From NCBI RefSeq assembly GCF_002105755.1, contig NZ_CP020821.1:1364001-1428000 (forward strand): a stretch of DNA of 64,000 nt, given 5' to 3'. A program made the translations under genes and the position numbers. How positions within the stretch are numbered: the stretch's first letter is position 1; each line of letters begins with the position of its first letter. Positions 9,273 through 17,404 of this stretch are shown here, in pieces. Origin of the DNA: Mycobacterium colombiense CECT 3035. GTDB lineage: Bacteria; Actinomycetota; Actinomycetes; Mycobacteriales; Mycobacteriaceae. The notes under the pieces are model-generated. The model did not search any database and was not told the origin of the DNA. It saw only the letters and a program-made list of their open reading frames with translations.

Positions 9273-10634
9273 ATGAGCAACGTACTCGACCTGTTCGACC
9301 AGACGGTGTTCCTGGGCGAGCGAGCGACCGGCGCCACCAACCTGCTGCAGTGCGTGTGGATCTACCAGCGCGCGATCGACATCGACGGCCTGCGCCGGTT
9401 CCATCGCCACCTGGCGCAGGGGCGGTTGTCCCGCCGCATCGAGCCGTCGCCCCTGCCGTTCGGGCGCCATCGCTGGGTCGCACCGAAGGGGCAGTCCGAC
9501 CTGGAGATCGTCGCGGCGCCGCGCTCGCGGGAGGACCTCGACGCCTGGCTGGGCGAGCAAGCCGACACCCCGCTCGACGCCGAGAACGGACCCGGCTGGC
9601 ACCTCGCGGTGCTGCCGTTCACCGACGGCGGCGCGGCGGTGAGCCTGGTCATCTCGCACTGCCTCACCGACGGCGTGGGGCTGTGCGAGGCGTTGGCGGA
9701 CGCGGCGGCCGGACGCCGCGACCCGATCACCTGGCCCGCGGCCGGGTCGCGCGGGTGGTGGCGGGCCGTGCGCGAGGACGCCCACCAAACCGTGCGCGAC
9801 GTCCCGGGTATCGGGCGCGCGGTCGTGGCCGCGGCGCGCAGGGCGCGGCGTCCCAGCGCCGGCGCCGCGGCACCGCTCGCGGAGCCGCCTGTCCTCTCCG
9901 GCAGCGCCGACGAGCGCGTCACCCTGCCGACGGCGACGATCTTCGTCGACGCCGACGAATGGGACGCTCGCGCGGAGTCACTGGGCGGGACCGGCAACAC
10001 GCTGCTCGCGGGACTGGCGGCGCAGCTGGCCCTTCGGGTGGGACGCATCGCGGCGGACGGCTCGGTCGCCGTGACCATGCCCGTCAACGAACGCGCCGCC
10101 GCCGACACGCGCGCCAACGCCATCATCAATGTCGACTTCGCCGTCGACCCCGCACCCGCCACGACGGATCTGGGCGAGATCCGGGCCACCATCAAGCAGG
10201 CGCTGATCCGCTCGCACGACGAGACGAACGCGCGGTGGGAGCTGCTGCACCTTGCTCCGCTGTTGCCGCAGTGGCTGGTCAGGCGGTGCGTGGGCGTTTC
10301 GGCTAACGGCGCGGCCAGCGTCATCTCGTCCAACCTCGGTGCGGTCGACCCGGCCTCGCGCCGGCCGGACGGAACCGCCGCCGACCACTTCGTCATGAAG
10401 CCGCTCGCCCCGGGCGTGACCAGGGGGGTCATGCACCGGCTCGGCGGCTTGCTGGTGTTGCTGTCGGGGAGAACGAATGGGCGCGTCTTCGTTTCGGTCC
10501 TGGCGTATCAGCCGGGCGGTTCCAACTCGAATTCCGCTTTGGCGCAGACCCTTTCGAGCACACTGAGCGACTTCGCGCTCACCGCCACGCTCGGTTGGCC
10601 GGACCCGGTGCCGGTTGCCGGCCTGACGGCGTAG
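9273..10634 (+). CDS. Condensation-fold acyltransferase-like paralogue P4
   Basis: Protein of 453 aa, starting MSNVLDLFDQTVFLGERATG. The motif SHCLTDGVGLCEAL has His129 and Asp133, the same positions as P1, P3 and P5. The linker after V-V-A-A-A-R-R-A-R-R is Ala/Pro-rich and variable, followed by the conserved TLPTATIFVDADEWDARAESLGG block (read as two adjoining pieces) and PVNERAAADTRANAI. A GAAAGGA ribosome site lies upstream of the ATG. No promoter element separates it from P3 or P5, so it is expected to be co-transcribed with them. It is closest in sequence style to P5 (both carry GERAT, TNLLQCVWIY and RRDPITWPAAG). Confidence 0.83.
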   Translation: MSNVLDLFDQTVFLGERATGATNLLQCVWIYQRAIDIDGLRRFHRHLAQGRLSRRIEPSPLPFGRHRWVAPKGQSDLEIVAAPRSREDLDAWLGEQADTPLDAENGPGWHLAVLPFTDGGAAVSLVISHCLTDGVGLCEALADAAAGRRDPITWPAAGSRGWWRAVREDAHQTVRDVPGIGRAVVAAARRARRPSAGAAAPLAEPPVLSGSADERVTLPTATIFVDADEWDARAESLGGTGNTLLAGLAAQLALRVGRIAADGSVAVTMPVNERAAADTRANAIINVDFAVDPAPATTDLGEIRATIKQALIRSHDETNARWELLHLAPLLPQWLVRRCVGVSANGAASVISSNLGAVDPASRRPDGTAADHFVMKPLAPGVTRGVMHRLGGLLVLLSGRTNGRVFVSVLAYQPGGSNSNSALAQTLSSTLSDFALTATLGWPDPVPVAGLTA

Positions 10635-10665
10635 GCAACCGAGGCAGACAAGGATCGTGAGAAAA

Positions 10666-12042
10666 ATGGACAACGTCATCGACCTCGTCGACCAGAGCGC
10701 GTTTCTGGGCGAGCGGGCGACCGCAACCACCAACCTGCTGCAGTGCGTGTGGATCTACCACCACGCGATCGACATCGACGGCCTTCGGCAGTTCCACCGG
10801 CATCTACAGCGGGGACGGCTGTCCCGCCGCATCGAGCGGTCAGCCTTGCCGTTCGGCCGCCATCGCTGGGTCTCACCCGGCACCCAGTCCGACCTGGAGA
10901 TCGTCGAAAGCCCCCGCCCACGCGAAGAATTCGAGGCCTGGCTCACCGAGCAGGCCGGCACCCCGCTGGATTCCGAGCAGGGTCCCGGCTGGCACCTCGC
11001 GGTGCTGCCGTTCACCGACGGCGGCGCGGGCGTGAGCTTTGTCATCTCGCACAGCCTCATCGACGGCGTCGGATTGTGCGAGGCGCTGGCGGACGCGGCC
11101 AGCGGCCGCCGCGACCCGATCACCTGGCCCGCCGCCGGGACGCGCCCGCGTTGGCGAGCGCTGCGCGAGGACGTCGGCCAGACCGCGCGCGACGTCCCCG
11201 GCATCGGCCGCGCCGTCGTGGCGGGGGCACGATTCGCCCGCCGCAACCGCCGCGGCTCCGGCGCCGAGGCGCCCAGCGCGCCGCGCGCGCCGTTCGCCGG
11301 ACCTGACGCACGCGTCGATCTCCCGAAGGTGACGTTCTTCGTCGACGCCGGCGAGTGGGATGTCCGCGCGCGGGCGCTCGACGGAACCGGCAACGCGCTC
11401 CTCGCGGGATTCGCGGGCCGCCTTGCCCAACGGATGGGACGGGTCGCCGCGGACGGCGCGGCCACGGTGGCGATACCGGTCAACGAGCGCACCGACGGCG
11501 ATACTCGCGCCAACGCGATCACCAGTGTCGACATCACGATCGACCCCGCGGGCGCGGCGGCGGATCTGCGCGAGATCCGGGCCGCGATCAAGCAAGCGCT
11601 GATCCGCCATCAGGAGGTCCCCGACGAGCGATTGGCGCTGCTGCCACTGGCCCCGCTGATGCCGCGGTGGCTGGTCCGGCGCATGGCCGGCGTGGCCCTC
11701 GGCGGCGCCACCACCAGCGGATCGTCCAACCTCGGTGCCGTCAGCCCGGCCGCCAACCGGCCGGATGGCACGGATGCCGACCACTTTGCCGTCAGGTTGC
11801 TCGCCCCGGGGGTCACCAAGGCGACGGTGCACCGGACCGGTGGACTGCTGGGCCTGCTCTCGGGACGGGCCCACGGACGGGTCTTCGTCTCGGTCGTCGC
11901 GTATGAGCTGGGCCGCCCCAATTCGGATGACGCGTTACGGCAGCATATTTCGAGCGTTCTGGAGGACTTCTCGCTCACCGCGACGATCGGCTGGCCGTGC
12001 CCGGCGCGAGCACAATGCGCAGAACCGCAAGATCGCCGGTAA
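10666..12042 (+). CDS. Condensation-fold acyltransferase-like paralogue P5
   Basis: Last of the five paralogues, 458 aa, starting MDNVIDLVDQSAFLGERATA. The active-site motif is SHSLIDGVG, with His129 and Asp133; the Cys following His in the siblings is Ser here. AAGGA lies 10 bases upstream of ATG 10666, and a GTG three codons earlier is an alternative. The C-terminus reads A-R-A-Q-C-A-E-P-Q-D-R-R, unlike any sibling, because the last codons run through the first block of promoter element D. The ancestral stop was probably lost or moved. Function is inferred as acyl transfer. Confidence 0.82.
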   Translation: MDNVIDLVDQSAFLGERATATTNLLQCVWIYHHAIDIDGLRQFHRHLQRGRLSRRIERSALPFGRHRWVSPGTQSDLEIVESPRPREEFEAWLTEQAGTPLDSEQGPGWHLAVLPFTDGGAGVSFVISHSLIDGVGLCEALADAASGRRDPITWPAAGTRPRWRALREDVGQTARDVPGIGRAVVAGARFARRNRRGSGAEAPSAPRAPFAGPDARVDLPKVTFFVDAGEWDVRARALDGTGNALLAGFAGRLAQRMGRVAADGAATVAIPVNERTDGDTRANAITSVDITIDPAGAAADLREIRAAIKQALIRHQEVPDERLALLPLAPLMPRWLVRRMAGVALGGATTSGSSNLGAVSPAANRPDGTDADHFAVRLLAPGVTKATVHRTGGLLGLLSGRAHGRVFVSVVAYELGRPNSDDALRQHISSVLEDFSLTATIGWPCPARAQCAEPQDRR

Positions 12043-12092
12043 CGGCGACTATCGCTGACAAGCGCGACACGGGTGTCGCGGCGCCATAGATT
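12008..12092 (+). promoter_or_regulatory. Shared promoter/upstream element, copy D (drives mmpL)
   Basis: Begins GAGCACAATGCGCAGAACC inside the P5 coding end, then has ATCGCCGGTAACGGCGACTA, ACAAGCGCGACAC and a TAGATT -10 box at 12087-12092. The -35-like GCGACA is at 12064-12069 with a 17-bp spacer. Aligned base for base with copy A it agrees at about 63 of 85 positions, with no gap. It lies 33 bp before the mmpL ATG. Confidence 0.7.
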
Positions 12093-12125
12093 CGGTGTCG
12101 ACGATCGTCGACGAAGGGTTTCACC

Positions 12126-14972
12126 ATGATCAAACGTCCAGGCGCGCTTGACATCTCGGCACCTTCCGGCGTGTTCGCGGCGTTGGGTCGCTGCTCCGTG
12201 CGCGCGCCCTGGCTCATCATCGCCGCGTGGGTCGCCGCGGTAGCCGTGCTGACCGTTGCCTTCCCGGCGTTGACGAAGGTGGTCGAAGGCCAGACGGTAC
12301 AGCCGCTGCCGCCGCAGGCCATGGCCGCAACGGAGCAGATGGCCAAGGACTTCGGTGAATCCGGGCAGAACATCCTGATTGTCGTGCTCACCGACGGCCG
12401 GGGCCTGCAACCGGCCGACGAGGACGCCTACCGCGAGCTGGCCGCCACATTTCGCGGCGAGACCAAAGACGTGGCCGGCGTGCAGGACATCGTCGCCACA
12501 CCCGCGCTGCGGTCGTTGATGGTCAGCGCGGACCACAAAGCGTTCTACCTCGCGGTGATCCTGCGGGCCCCCGTCGGTTCGCCCGAGTCGTCGCAGGCCT
12601 ACCAGCGCATCACGGAGATCGCCAAGCGCGCCACCGCGGGCACGCCCTTGGCCGCACAGGTGACGGGACAGGGTGCGATGGCGGGCGACCTGGCGATCGT
12701 CACCGCTCACGACATGCAGACGATCGAGACGGTCACCGCATTGTTCGTCCTGATCATCCTGCTGGTGATCTACCGGCGACCCGTGACCGTGCTGCTGCCG
12801 TTGATCACCATCGGCGTTTCGGTCGCGTCGGCCCAGGGCCTGGTGTCCGGACTCGTTCAGCTCGGGCTCGGGGTGTCCTCGATGACGATCGCCTTGATGA
12901 CGGCGATGATCTTCGGCGCCGGTACCGACTACGCCGTCTTCTTGATCAGCCGCTACCACGAGTGCCTCCGCTCCGGCATCGACTCCGACCTGGCCGTGCA
13001 AAAGGCACTGAGCTCGATCGGTGAGGTGATCGCCGCGTCGGCGGCCACCGTTGCCGTCACCTTCTTCGGCATGGTGTTCACCCGCCTACCCGCGTTCACG
13101 AGTATCGGCCCGGCGCTGGCGGTTTCGATCGGGGTCGCGTTCCTTGCCGCGATAACGCTGCTGCCCGCCGTGCTCGTTCTCGCCGGCCGGCGCGGATGGG
13201 TCACGCCGCGTGCGGCGCTCACCGGCCGCCTGTGGCAGCGCTCTGCCGTTGCGCTGGTGCGTCGGCCCAAAGCGCATCTGCTGGGGAGCCTCGCGGTGTT
13301 GCTCACGCTGGCCGGATGCGCGGCGTTCCTGCGGCCCACGTTCGACGACCGGCTGCAACTGCCGCGGTCGGCACCGAGCAATGCCGGCTTTTCGACGATG
13401 GCGCAACACTTTTCGGAAAGTATGTTGCTGCCGCAGTACATCTACGTCCGGTCGCCGCGCGACCTGCGGACGCCGCGGGCGCTGGCCGACCTGGACCAGA
13501 TGGCTCAGCGCGTCGCTCAGCTGCCCAATATCGCTGCGGTGCGCGGCATCACCCGACCCGGCGGCCAGCCGTTGGATCAGGCCAAGATCAGCTTTCAAGC
13601 CGGGGAGGTCGGCGGCAAGCTCGAAGACGCCTCGACACAGATCAACGACAGGACGAGTGACCTCGACGCGCTGACCAACGGCGCAGACCAACTGGCGACG
13701 GCCCTCGCGCGGGTGCGCGATGAAATCCGCGGCGCCAGTGGGCCGATGACCAGCGTCACCGCGACACTGAACCAGGTGCAGCAGCAGCTCGCCACCGCGG
13801 CGAGCGCCCTGGACAACGTCCGTGGGCTCACGAACGGGTCCGTCTCGGCACTCGCCAACAGCGTCGTCGCGGCGGCGGGCCCGATGTTCGACGGTTTGAC
13901 CAAGCAGTCGGCGGTTCCGGGCGTGCAGGCGGCCGTGCAAAGTCTGAGCGCTCAATTGGCAACGGCGACTGGCGGTCTGCGGGCGCTGCGTGGCAACGTC
14001 GCCGGCATGCAGCGCACGATCGCGGGAATGCAGGCAGCGGCCGATCAGCTCGCCGATGGCAGCCGGCGGCTGGCCGACGGCGTCCGGACACTCGTCGACA
14101 AGGTCAAGCAGATGGGCCTGGGCATGAACCAGGCGGCCGACCTGCTGCTGTCGGTGAAGCGTGACGCCACCGCGCCCTCGATGTCGGGCATGTACATCCC
14201 GCCCCAGGTGCTCACCTCGGACGAATTCAAGAACGCCGCGAAGCTGTTCTTCTCGCCCGACGGCCATTCGGTGCGCTATCTGGTCGAATCGAGATTCACC
14301 CCGTTCAGTCCGCCCGCGATGGACCAGGTTTCCTCGATTCTGGACACGGCGCGCGGCGCCCAGCCCAACACCGCGCTGGCGGACGCATCGATCTCCATGG
14401 TCGGGCTCAACGGGATGTACAGCACGCTGCGCGACTACTACGACGACGACTTCGGGCTGATCGTCGTCATGACGCTGCTCATCGTCTTCGCAATCCTGGT
14501 CATCTTGCTCCGCGCGATCGTGGCGCCGCTGTATCTGATTGTCTCCGTGGCGATCTCGTACCTGTCGGCGGTGGGGATGGGCGTCGCCTTCTTCCAGTTC
14601 CTGCTGCATCAGGCGATGTCGTGGAACGTGCAGGCCACCGCCTTCATCGTGCTGGTCGCCGTCGGGGCGGACTATAACCTGCTGCTGATCACGCGAATTC
14701 GCGAAGAGTCGCGCACGGGCATCCGCTCCGGCATCGTCCGGGCGGTCCGTTCCACGGGTGGTGTCATCACCTCGGCAGGCATAATCTTCGCCGCCTCGAT
14801 GTTCGGCCTGCTGTTCGGCAGCCTGGCCACCATGGTGCAGACGGGCCTGGTCATCGGCGTGGGCCTGTTGATCGACACCTTTGTGGTTCGCACCGTCACC
14901 GTGCCGGCCATGGCGGCGCTGGTCGGCAAGGCCAACTGGTGGCCGGCCAAGAGGATCAACACCGGCCGCTAG
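12126..14972 (+). CDS. MmpL-family RND lipid transporter
   Basis: Inner-membrane, proton-driven exporter of 948 aa with the usual duplicated layout. TM1 (APWLIIAAWVAAVAVLTVAF) is followed by a periplasmic porter domain and five helices, then a central loop with helical coiled-coil character (about residues 490-690), and a second six-helix set. The proton-relay Asp-Tyr pairs are present: GAGTDYAVFLISRY (Asp268-Tyr269) and VGADYNLLLITR (Asp849-Tyr850). There is no MmpS partner in the window. Element D gives it its own promoter of the same type as the acyltransferase units upstream, so co-regulation and export of their lipid product are inferred. The stop nearly abuts the convergent response regulator (2-bp gap). 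Confidence 0.92.
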   Translation: MIKRPGALDISAPSGVFAALGRCSVRAPWLIIAAWVAAVAVLTVAFPALTKVVEGQTVQPLPPQAMAATEQMAKDFGESGQNILIVVLTDGRGLQPADEDAYRELAATFRGETKDVAGVQDIVATPALRSLMVSADHKAFYLAVILRAPVGSPESSQAYQRITEIAKRATAGTPLAAQVTGQGAMAGDLAIVTAHDMQTIETVTALFVLIILLVIYRRPVTVLLPLITIGVSVASAQGLVSGLVQLGLGVSSMTIALMTAMIFGAGTDYAVFLISRYHECLRSGIDSDLAVQKALSSIGEVIAASAATVAVTFFGMVFTRLPAFTSIGPALAVSIGVAFLAAITLLPAVLVLAGRRGWVTPRAALTGRLWQRSAVALVRRPKAHLLGSLAVLLTLAGCAAFLRPTFDDRLQLPRSAPSNAGFSTMAQHFSESMLLPQYIYVRSPRDLRTPRALADLDQMAQRVAQLPNIAAVRGITRPGGQPLDQAKISFQAGEVGGKLEDASTQINDRTSDLDALTNGADQLATALARVRDEIRGASGPMTSVTATLNQVQQQLATAASALDNVRGLTNGSVSALANSVVAAAGPMFDGLTKQSAVPGVQAAVQSLSAQLATATGGLRALRGNVAGMQRTIAGMQAAADQLADGSRRLADGVRTLVDKVKQMGLGMNQAADLLLSVKRDATAPSMSGMYIPPQVLTSDEFKNAAKLFFSPDGHSVRYLVESRFTPFSPPAMDQVSSILDTARGAQPNTALADASISMVGLNGMYSTLRDYYDDDFGLIVVMTLLIVFAILVILLRAIVAPLYLIVSVAISYLSAVGMGVAFFQFLLHQAMSWNVQATAFIVLVAVGADYNLLLITRIREESRTGIRSGIVRAVRSTGGVITSAGIIFAASMFGLLFGSLATMVQTGLVIGVGLLIDTFVVRTVTVPAMAALVGKANWWPAKRINTGR

Positions 14973-14974
14973 GC

Positions 14975-15658
14975 TCAGCGCGGCGGCCCGGCCGGCCGCT
15001 TGGCGGCGGCCGCGAACTCTTGCTCGGGTCGTCCGGTCGTCCCGTACCGCAGGCCGACGGTGACGTCGCGGGCGGTGGCCAGCGCCGCCAGATAGCGTTG
15101 CGCGGTCGCCCGAGATATTCCGATCGCGGCGGAGACCTCGGCCGCCGACATCGGCCGCTGGGACGTTCGTAATGCCTGCAGCACAAGCTGTTTGGTCGAT
15201 GAGGCCGCGATGGTGGCGGTTGGCGGGGGAGCGACCCTGGGCCGCAGCGCGTCGAGTGCCGCGTCCACGTCGCCGGCGGTCAGGTTGGGGCCGGCCAACA
15301 CCTTGCGGTAGCGCGCGTAGCCGGCGAGCCGCGCGGCCAGCTCCGGGGGTGCGAACGGCTTGACGAGGTAGCTCAGCGCCCCGGCGGACAGCGCGGCCCG
15401 GATCGTCGCCGCCTCGGTGGCCGCGCTCAGCACCATGCTGTCGCCGTCACGTTCGCGGACAAAGTCGACTCCCGACCCGTCAGGCAGGTAGACGTCGACC
15501 AGGGCCAGGTCGACGGGATCGGCCTTGCGCGCGGCCTCGAGCGTGTTCGCCGTGCCGCTCACCGCGAAACCGGGAAGCGTGTTGACCACCTCGGCGTGTA
15601 GATTCGCCACGCGGAAGTCGTCGTCAATCACCAGCACCGTCAGCTCTGGGTCGCCCAT
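14975..15658 (-). CDS. CitB/DcuR-type response regulator
   Basis: Protein of 227 aa with an N-terminal receiver domain (VLVIDDDFRVANLH acidic pocket, phospho-acceptor Asp55 in LALVDVYLPDG, Thr/Ala switch SAATEAATIRAAL, Lys in YLVKPF) and a C-terminal helix-turn-helix (MSAAEVSAAIGISRATAQRYL). This architecture belongs to the CitB/DpiA/DcuR family, which usually controls carboxylate transport. ATG 15658 lies 19 bp inside the kinase gene, so the pair is translationally coupled. It is a candidate regulator of the neighbouring acyltransferase/mmpL elements, by position only. Confidence 0.9.
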   Translation of the reverse strand: MGDPELTVLVIDDDFRVANLHAEVVNTLPGFAVSGTANTLEAARKADPVDLALVDVYLPDGSGVDFVRERDGDSMVLSAATEAATIRAALSAGALSYLVKPFAPPELAARLAGYARYRKVLAGPNLTAGDVDAALDALRPRVAPPPTATIAASSTKQLVLQALRTSQRPMSAAEVSAAIGISRATAQRYLAALATARDVTVGLRYGTTGRPEQEFAAAAKRPAGPPR

Positions 15659-17325
15659 TGCTCCTCCTCCACCATCACGCCCGGCAGCCGGGCGATGAAT
15701 TCCGCACCGCGCAGCCGCAGCTCGGCGTCGCCGGCGCTGGCCAGCCACAGGTCACCGCCCAGCGCGCGAGAAATCTGGCGCGACAACGCAAGCCCGATGC
15801 CGCGGCCGCCCGGTATCCCCGAGTCGGGCTTGGTCGTGGTGCCCTCGGTGAAGAGGTGATCGACGAAATCGGGTGCCACGCCGCCGCCGCTGTCGGCGAC
15901 GGTGATGTGCAGCGTCGAACCATTCTGCAGCAGTTCGACTTCCACTTCCTTCACGTCGTTGCCACCCGTCCGGGCCGCATCGATCGCGTTGTCGAGCAAG
16001 TTGCCCAGCACGGTGGTGACATCGACGGGCAGCCCGAGACGGCCGGACACCCAGGTGTTTTCACCGATCGTCATCGTCACCCCGGCCTCGCGGGCCGCCG
16101 CGGCCTTGGCCGCCAGAAATGCTTGCAGGTAGGCATCGCGGATGGCCTCGATGCCGGGCAGCGCGGATCCCAGCGGGCCCGACCCGAGAATTTCTTCCAG
16201 GTATTGCAATCCCTCGTCCACATGACCGCCCTGCAACAGCCCGTTCAGCAGGTGCAGGCGGTTGGCGAATTCGTGGCGTTGTGCGCGCAGCACCGTGCTC
16301 ATCACCTGCACCGCGTCGAGTTGCCGCGTGAGGGATTCCACGTCCGTTCGGTCCCGCACCACCAAAACCGTTCCCAGCGCCCGCCCTTCGCGCGATACCG
16401 GCCGGGCCGAGACGACGATGATGCGCTCGCCCACGCTGGCCAACACCGGGGTCGAATCGGCGGCCTCGAACACGTCGAGAACCCGTGGGGTCAGGCCGAT
16501 CTGGTCGACCGGCCGCCCCGTCTTGTTGGAGATCTCCAGGAGCCGGCATGCCTCGTCGTTGACGAACGTGGTGTAGCCGGACGTGTCCGCCGCGAGAACG
16601 CCTTCGCCGATTCCCTGCAGCACCGCCGCCTGCGTTCGCACCAGCCCGGTGATCTCCGCCGGCCGCAGACCCAGTGTCAGCCCCCGCCAGCGCCGGGCCA
16701 ATACCGCCGAGCCGGCGACAGCGATGACCAGCAGGGCACCGGCCATCGCGGCCAATACGCGGAGGTTCCTCGAGAACTGCTCGTCGAATGCCTTGGTGGA
16801 CAGGCCGACGATGACCACCCCCAGCACCCGGTCGGAACCCGATTCGAACACCGGGATTTTCGCCACGATCGCGCGTCCCATATAGGTGTCGTCATGTGAT
16901 GTCACCTCGTGCCCGGCCAGCGGAGCCGCGATGTCGGCGGCAACGTGGGCTGCCAACCTGTCGCGCTGGGGGCACGCGACCCTGATGCCGCTCGCATTGG
17001 CGATGACGACGAACAACACGTGGGTGCGTTGTTCGACCCGGGATGCCACGCCCTGAATCGGACCCGTGGCGAGTTCGTCCACCAGCTCGGGGGTCGGGCT
17101 CAACGGGCCGCTGTCGTAGCGCGCGATGTTGGCGATCACCGTGGGGGAGGAGGCGACCACGCGGGCCATATCGGTGGCGTGGACGTGATATTGGCTGTCC
17201 AGGCGCGCCCGGTTGAATGCGGCGAAGAGCCCGAAAGCGACGATCAACGTCAGCGTCACGATGACGAGCTGCAGCAGCATCACCTGGGTGGCGAGTCGCA
17301 AGTCGATGCGACCCCTGGGGGCCAT
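15640..17325 (-). CDS. CitA/DcuS-type sensor histidine kinase
   Basis: Membrane kinase of 561 aa. It has TM1 at about residues 14-36, an extracytoplasmic sCache/PAS-like sensor (about 40-190, with VIGLSTKAFDEQF-like end VVIVGLSTKAFDEQF), TM2 at about 192-214, a cytoplasmic PAS (about 225-330) and a SpoOB-type phospho-acceptor helix with His351 in LRAQRHEFANRLHLLNGLLQ. The ATPase domain has DNAIDAA (N box), DSGGGV (G1) and GGRGIGLAL (G2). The set is typical of sensors for citrate, malate or similar anions. It is co-transcribed with the response regulator. The start faces the epimerase gene across an 79-bp divergent region. Confidence 0.92.
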   Translation of the reverse strand: MAPRGRIDLRLATQVMLLQLVIVTLTLIVAFGLFAAFNRARLDSQYHVHATDMARVVASSPTVIANIARYDSGPLSPTPELVDELATGPIQGVASRVEQRTHVLFVVIANASGIRVACPQRDRLAAHVAADIAAPLAGHEVTSHDDTYMGRAIVAKIPVFESGSDRVLGVVIVGLSTKAFDEQFSRNLRVLAAMAGALLVIAVAGSAVLARRWRGLTLGLRPAEITGLVRTQAAVLQGIGEGVLAADTSGYTTFVNDEACRLLEISNKTGRPVDQIGLTPRVLDVFEAADSTPVLASVGERIIVVSARPVSREGRALGTVLVVRDRTDVESLTRQLDAVQVMSTVLRAQRHEFANRLHLLNGLLQGGHVDEGLQYLEEILGSGPLGSALPGIEAIRDAYLQAFLAAKAAAAREAGVTMTIGENTWVSGRLGLPVDVTTVLGNLLDNAIDAARTGGNDVKEVEVELLQNGSTLHITVADSGGGVAPDFVDHLFTEGTTTKPDSGIPGGRGIGLALSRQISRALGGDLWLASAGDAELRLRGAEFIARLPGVMVEEEQWATQS

Positions 17326-17345
17326 GGACAGACACTACCGCGCAG

Positions 17346-17397
17346 GTGAGCAGAATGCGCGAAAGCATGATCATCTCCGTCGCGATGTCGCTACCAT
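17346..17397 (+). promoter_or_regulatory. Partial copy of the locus element plus TACCAT -10 box
   Basis: GGTGAGCAGAATGCGCGAAA at 17346-17365 matches the first block of element C at 19 of 20 bases. The middle blocks and GCGAC -35 are absent. A TACCAT hexamer at 17392-17397 lies seven bases before the epimerase ATG, which would make that transcript leaderless. The site lies in the divergent region between the sensor kinase and the epimerase and could act on either. Confidence 0.5.
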
Positions 17398-17404
17398 TGC
17401 GCGC

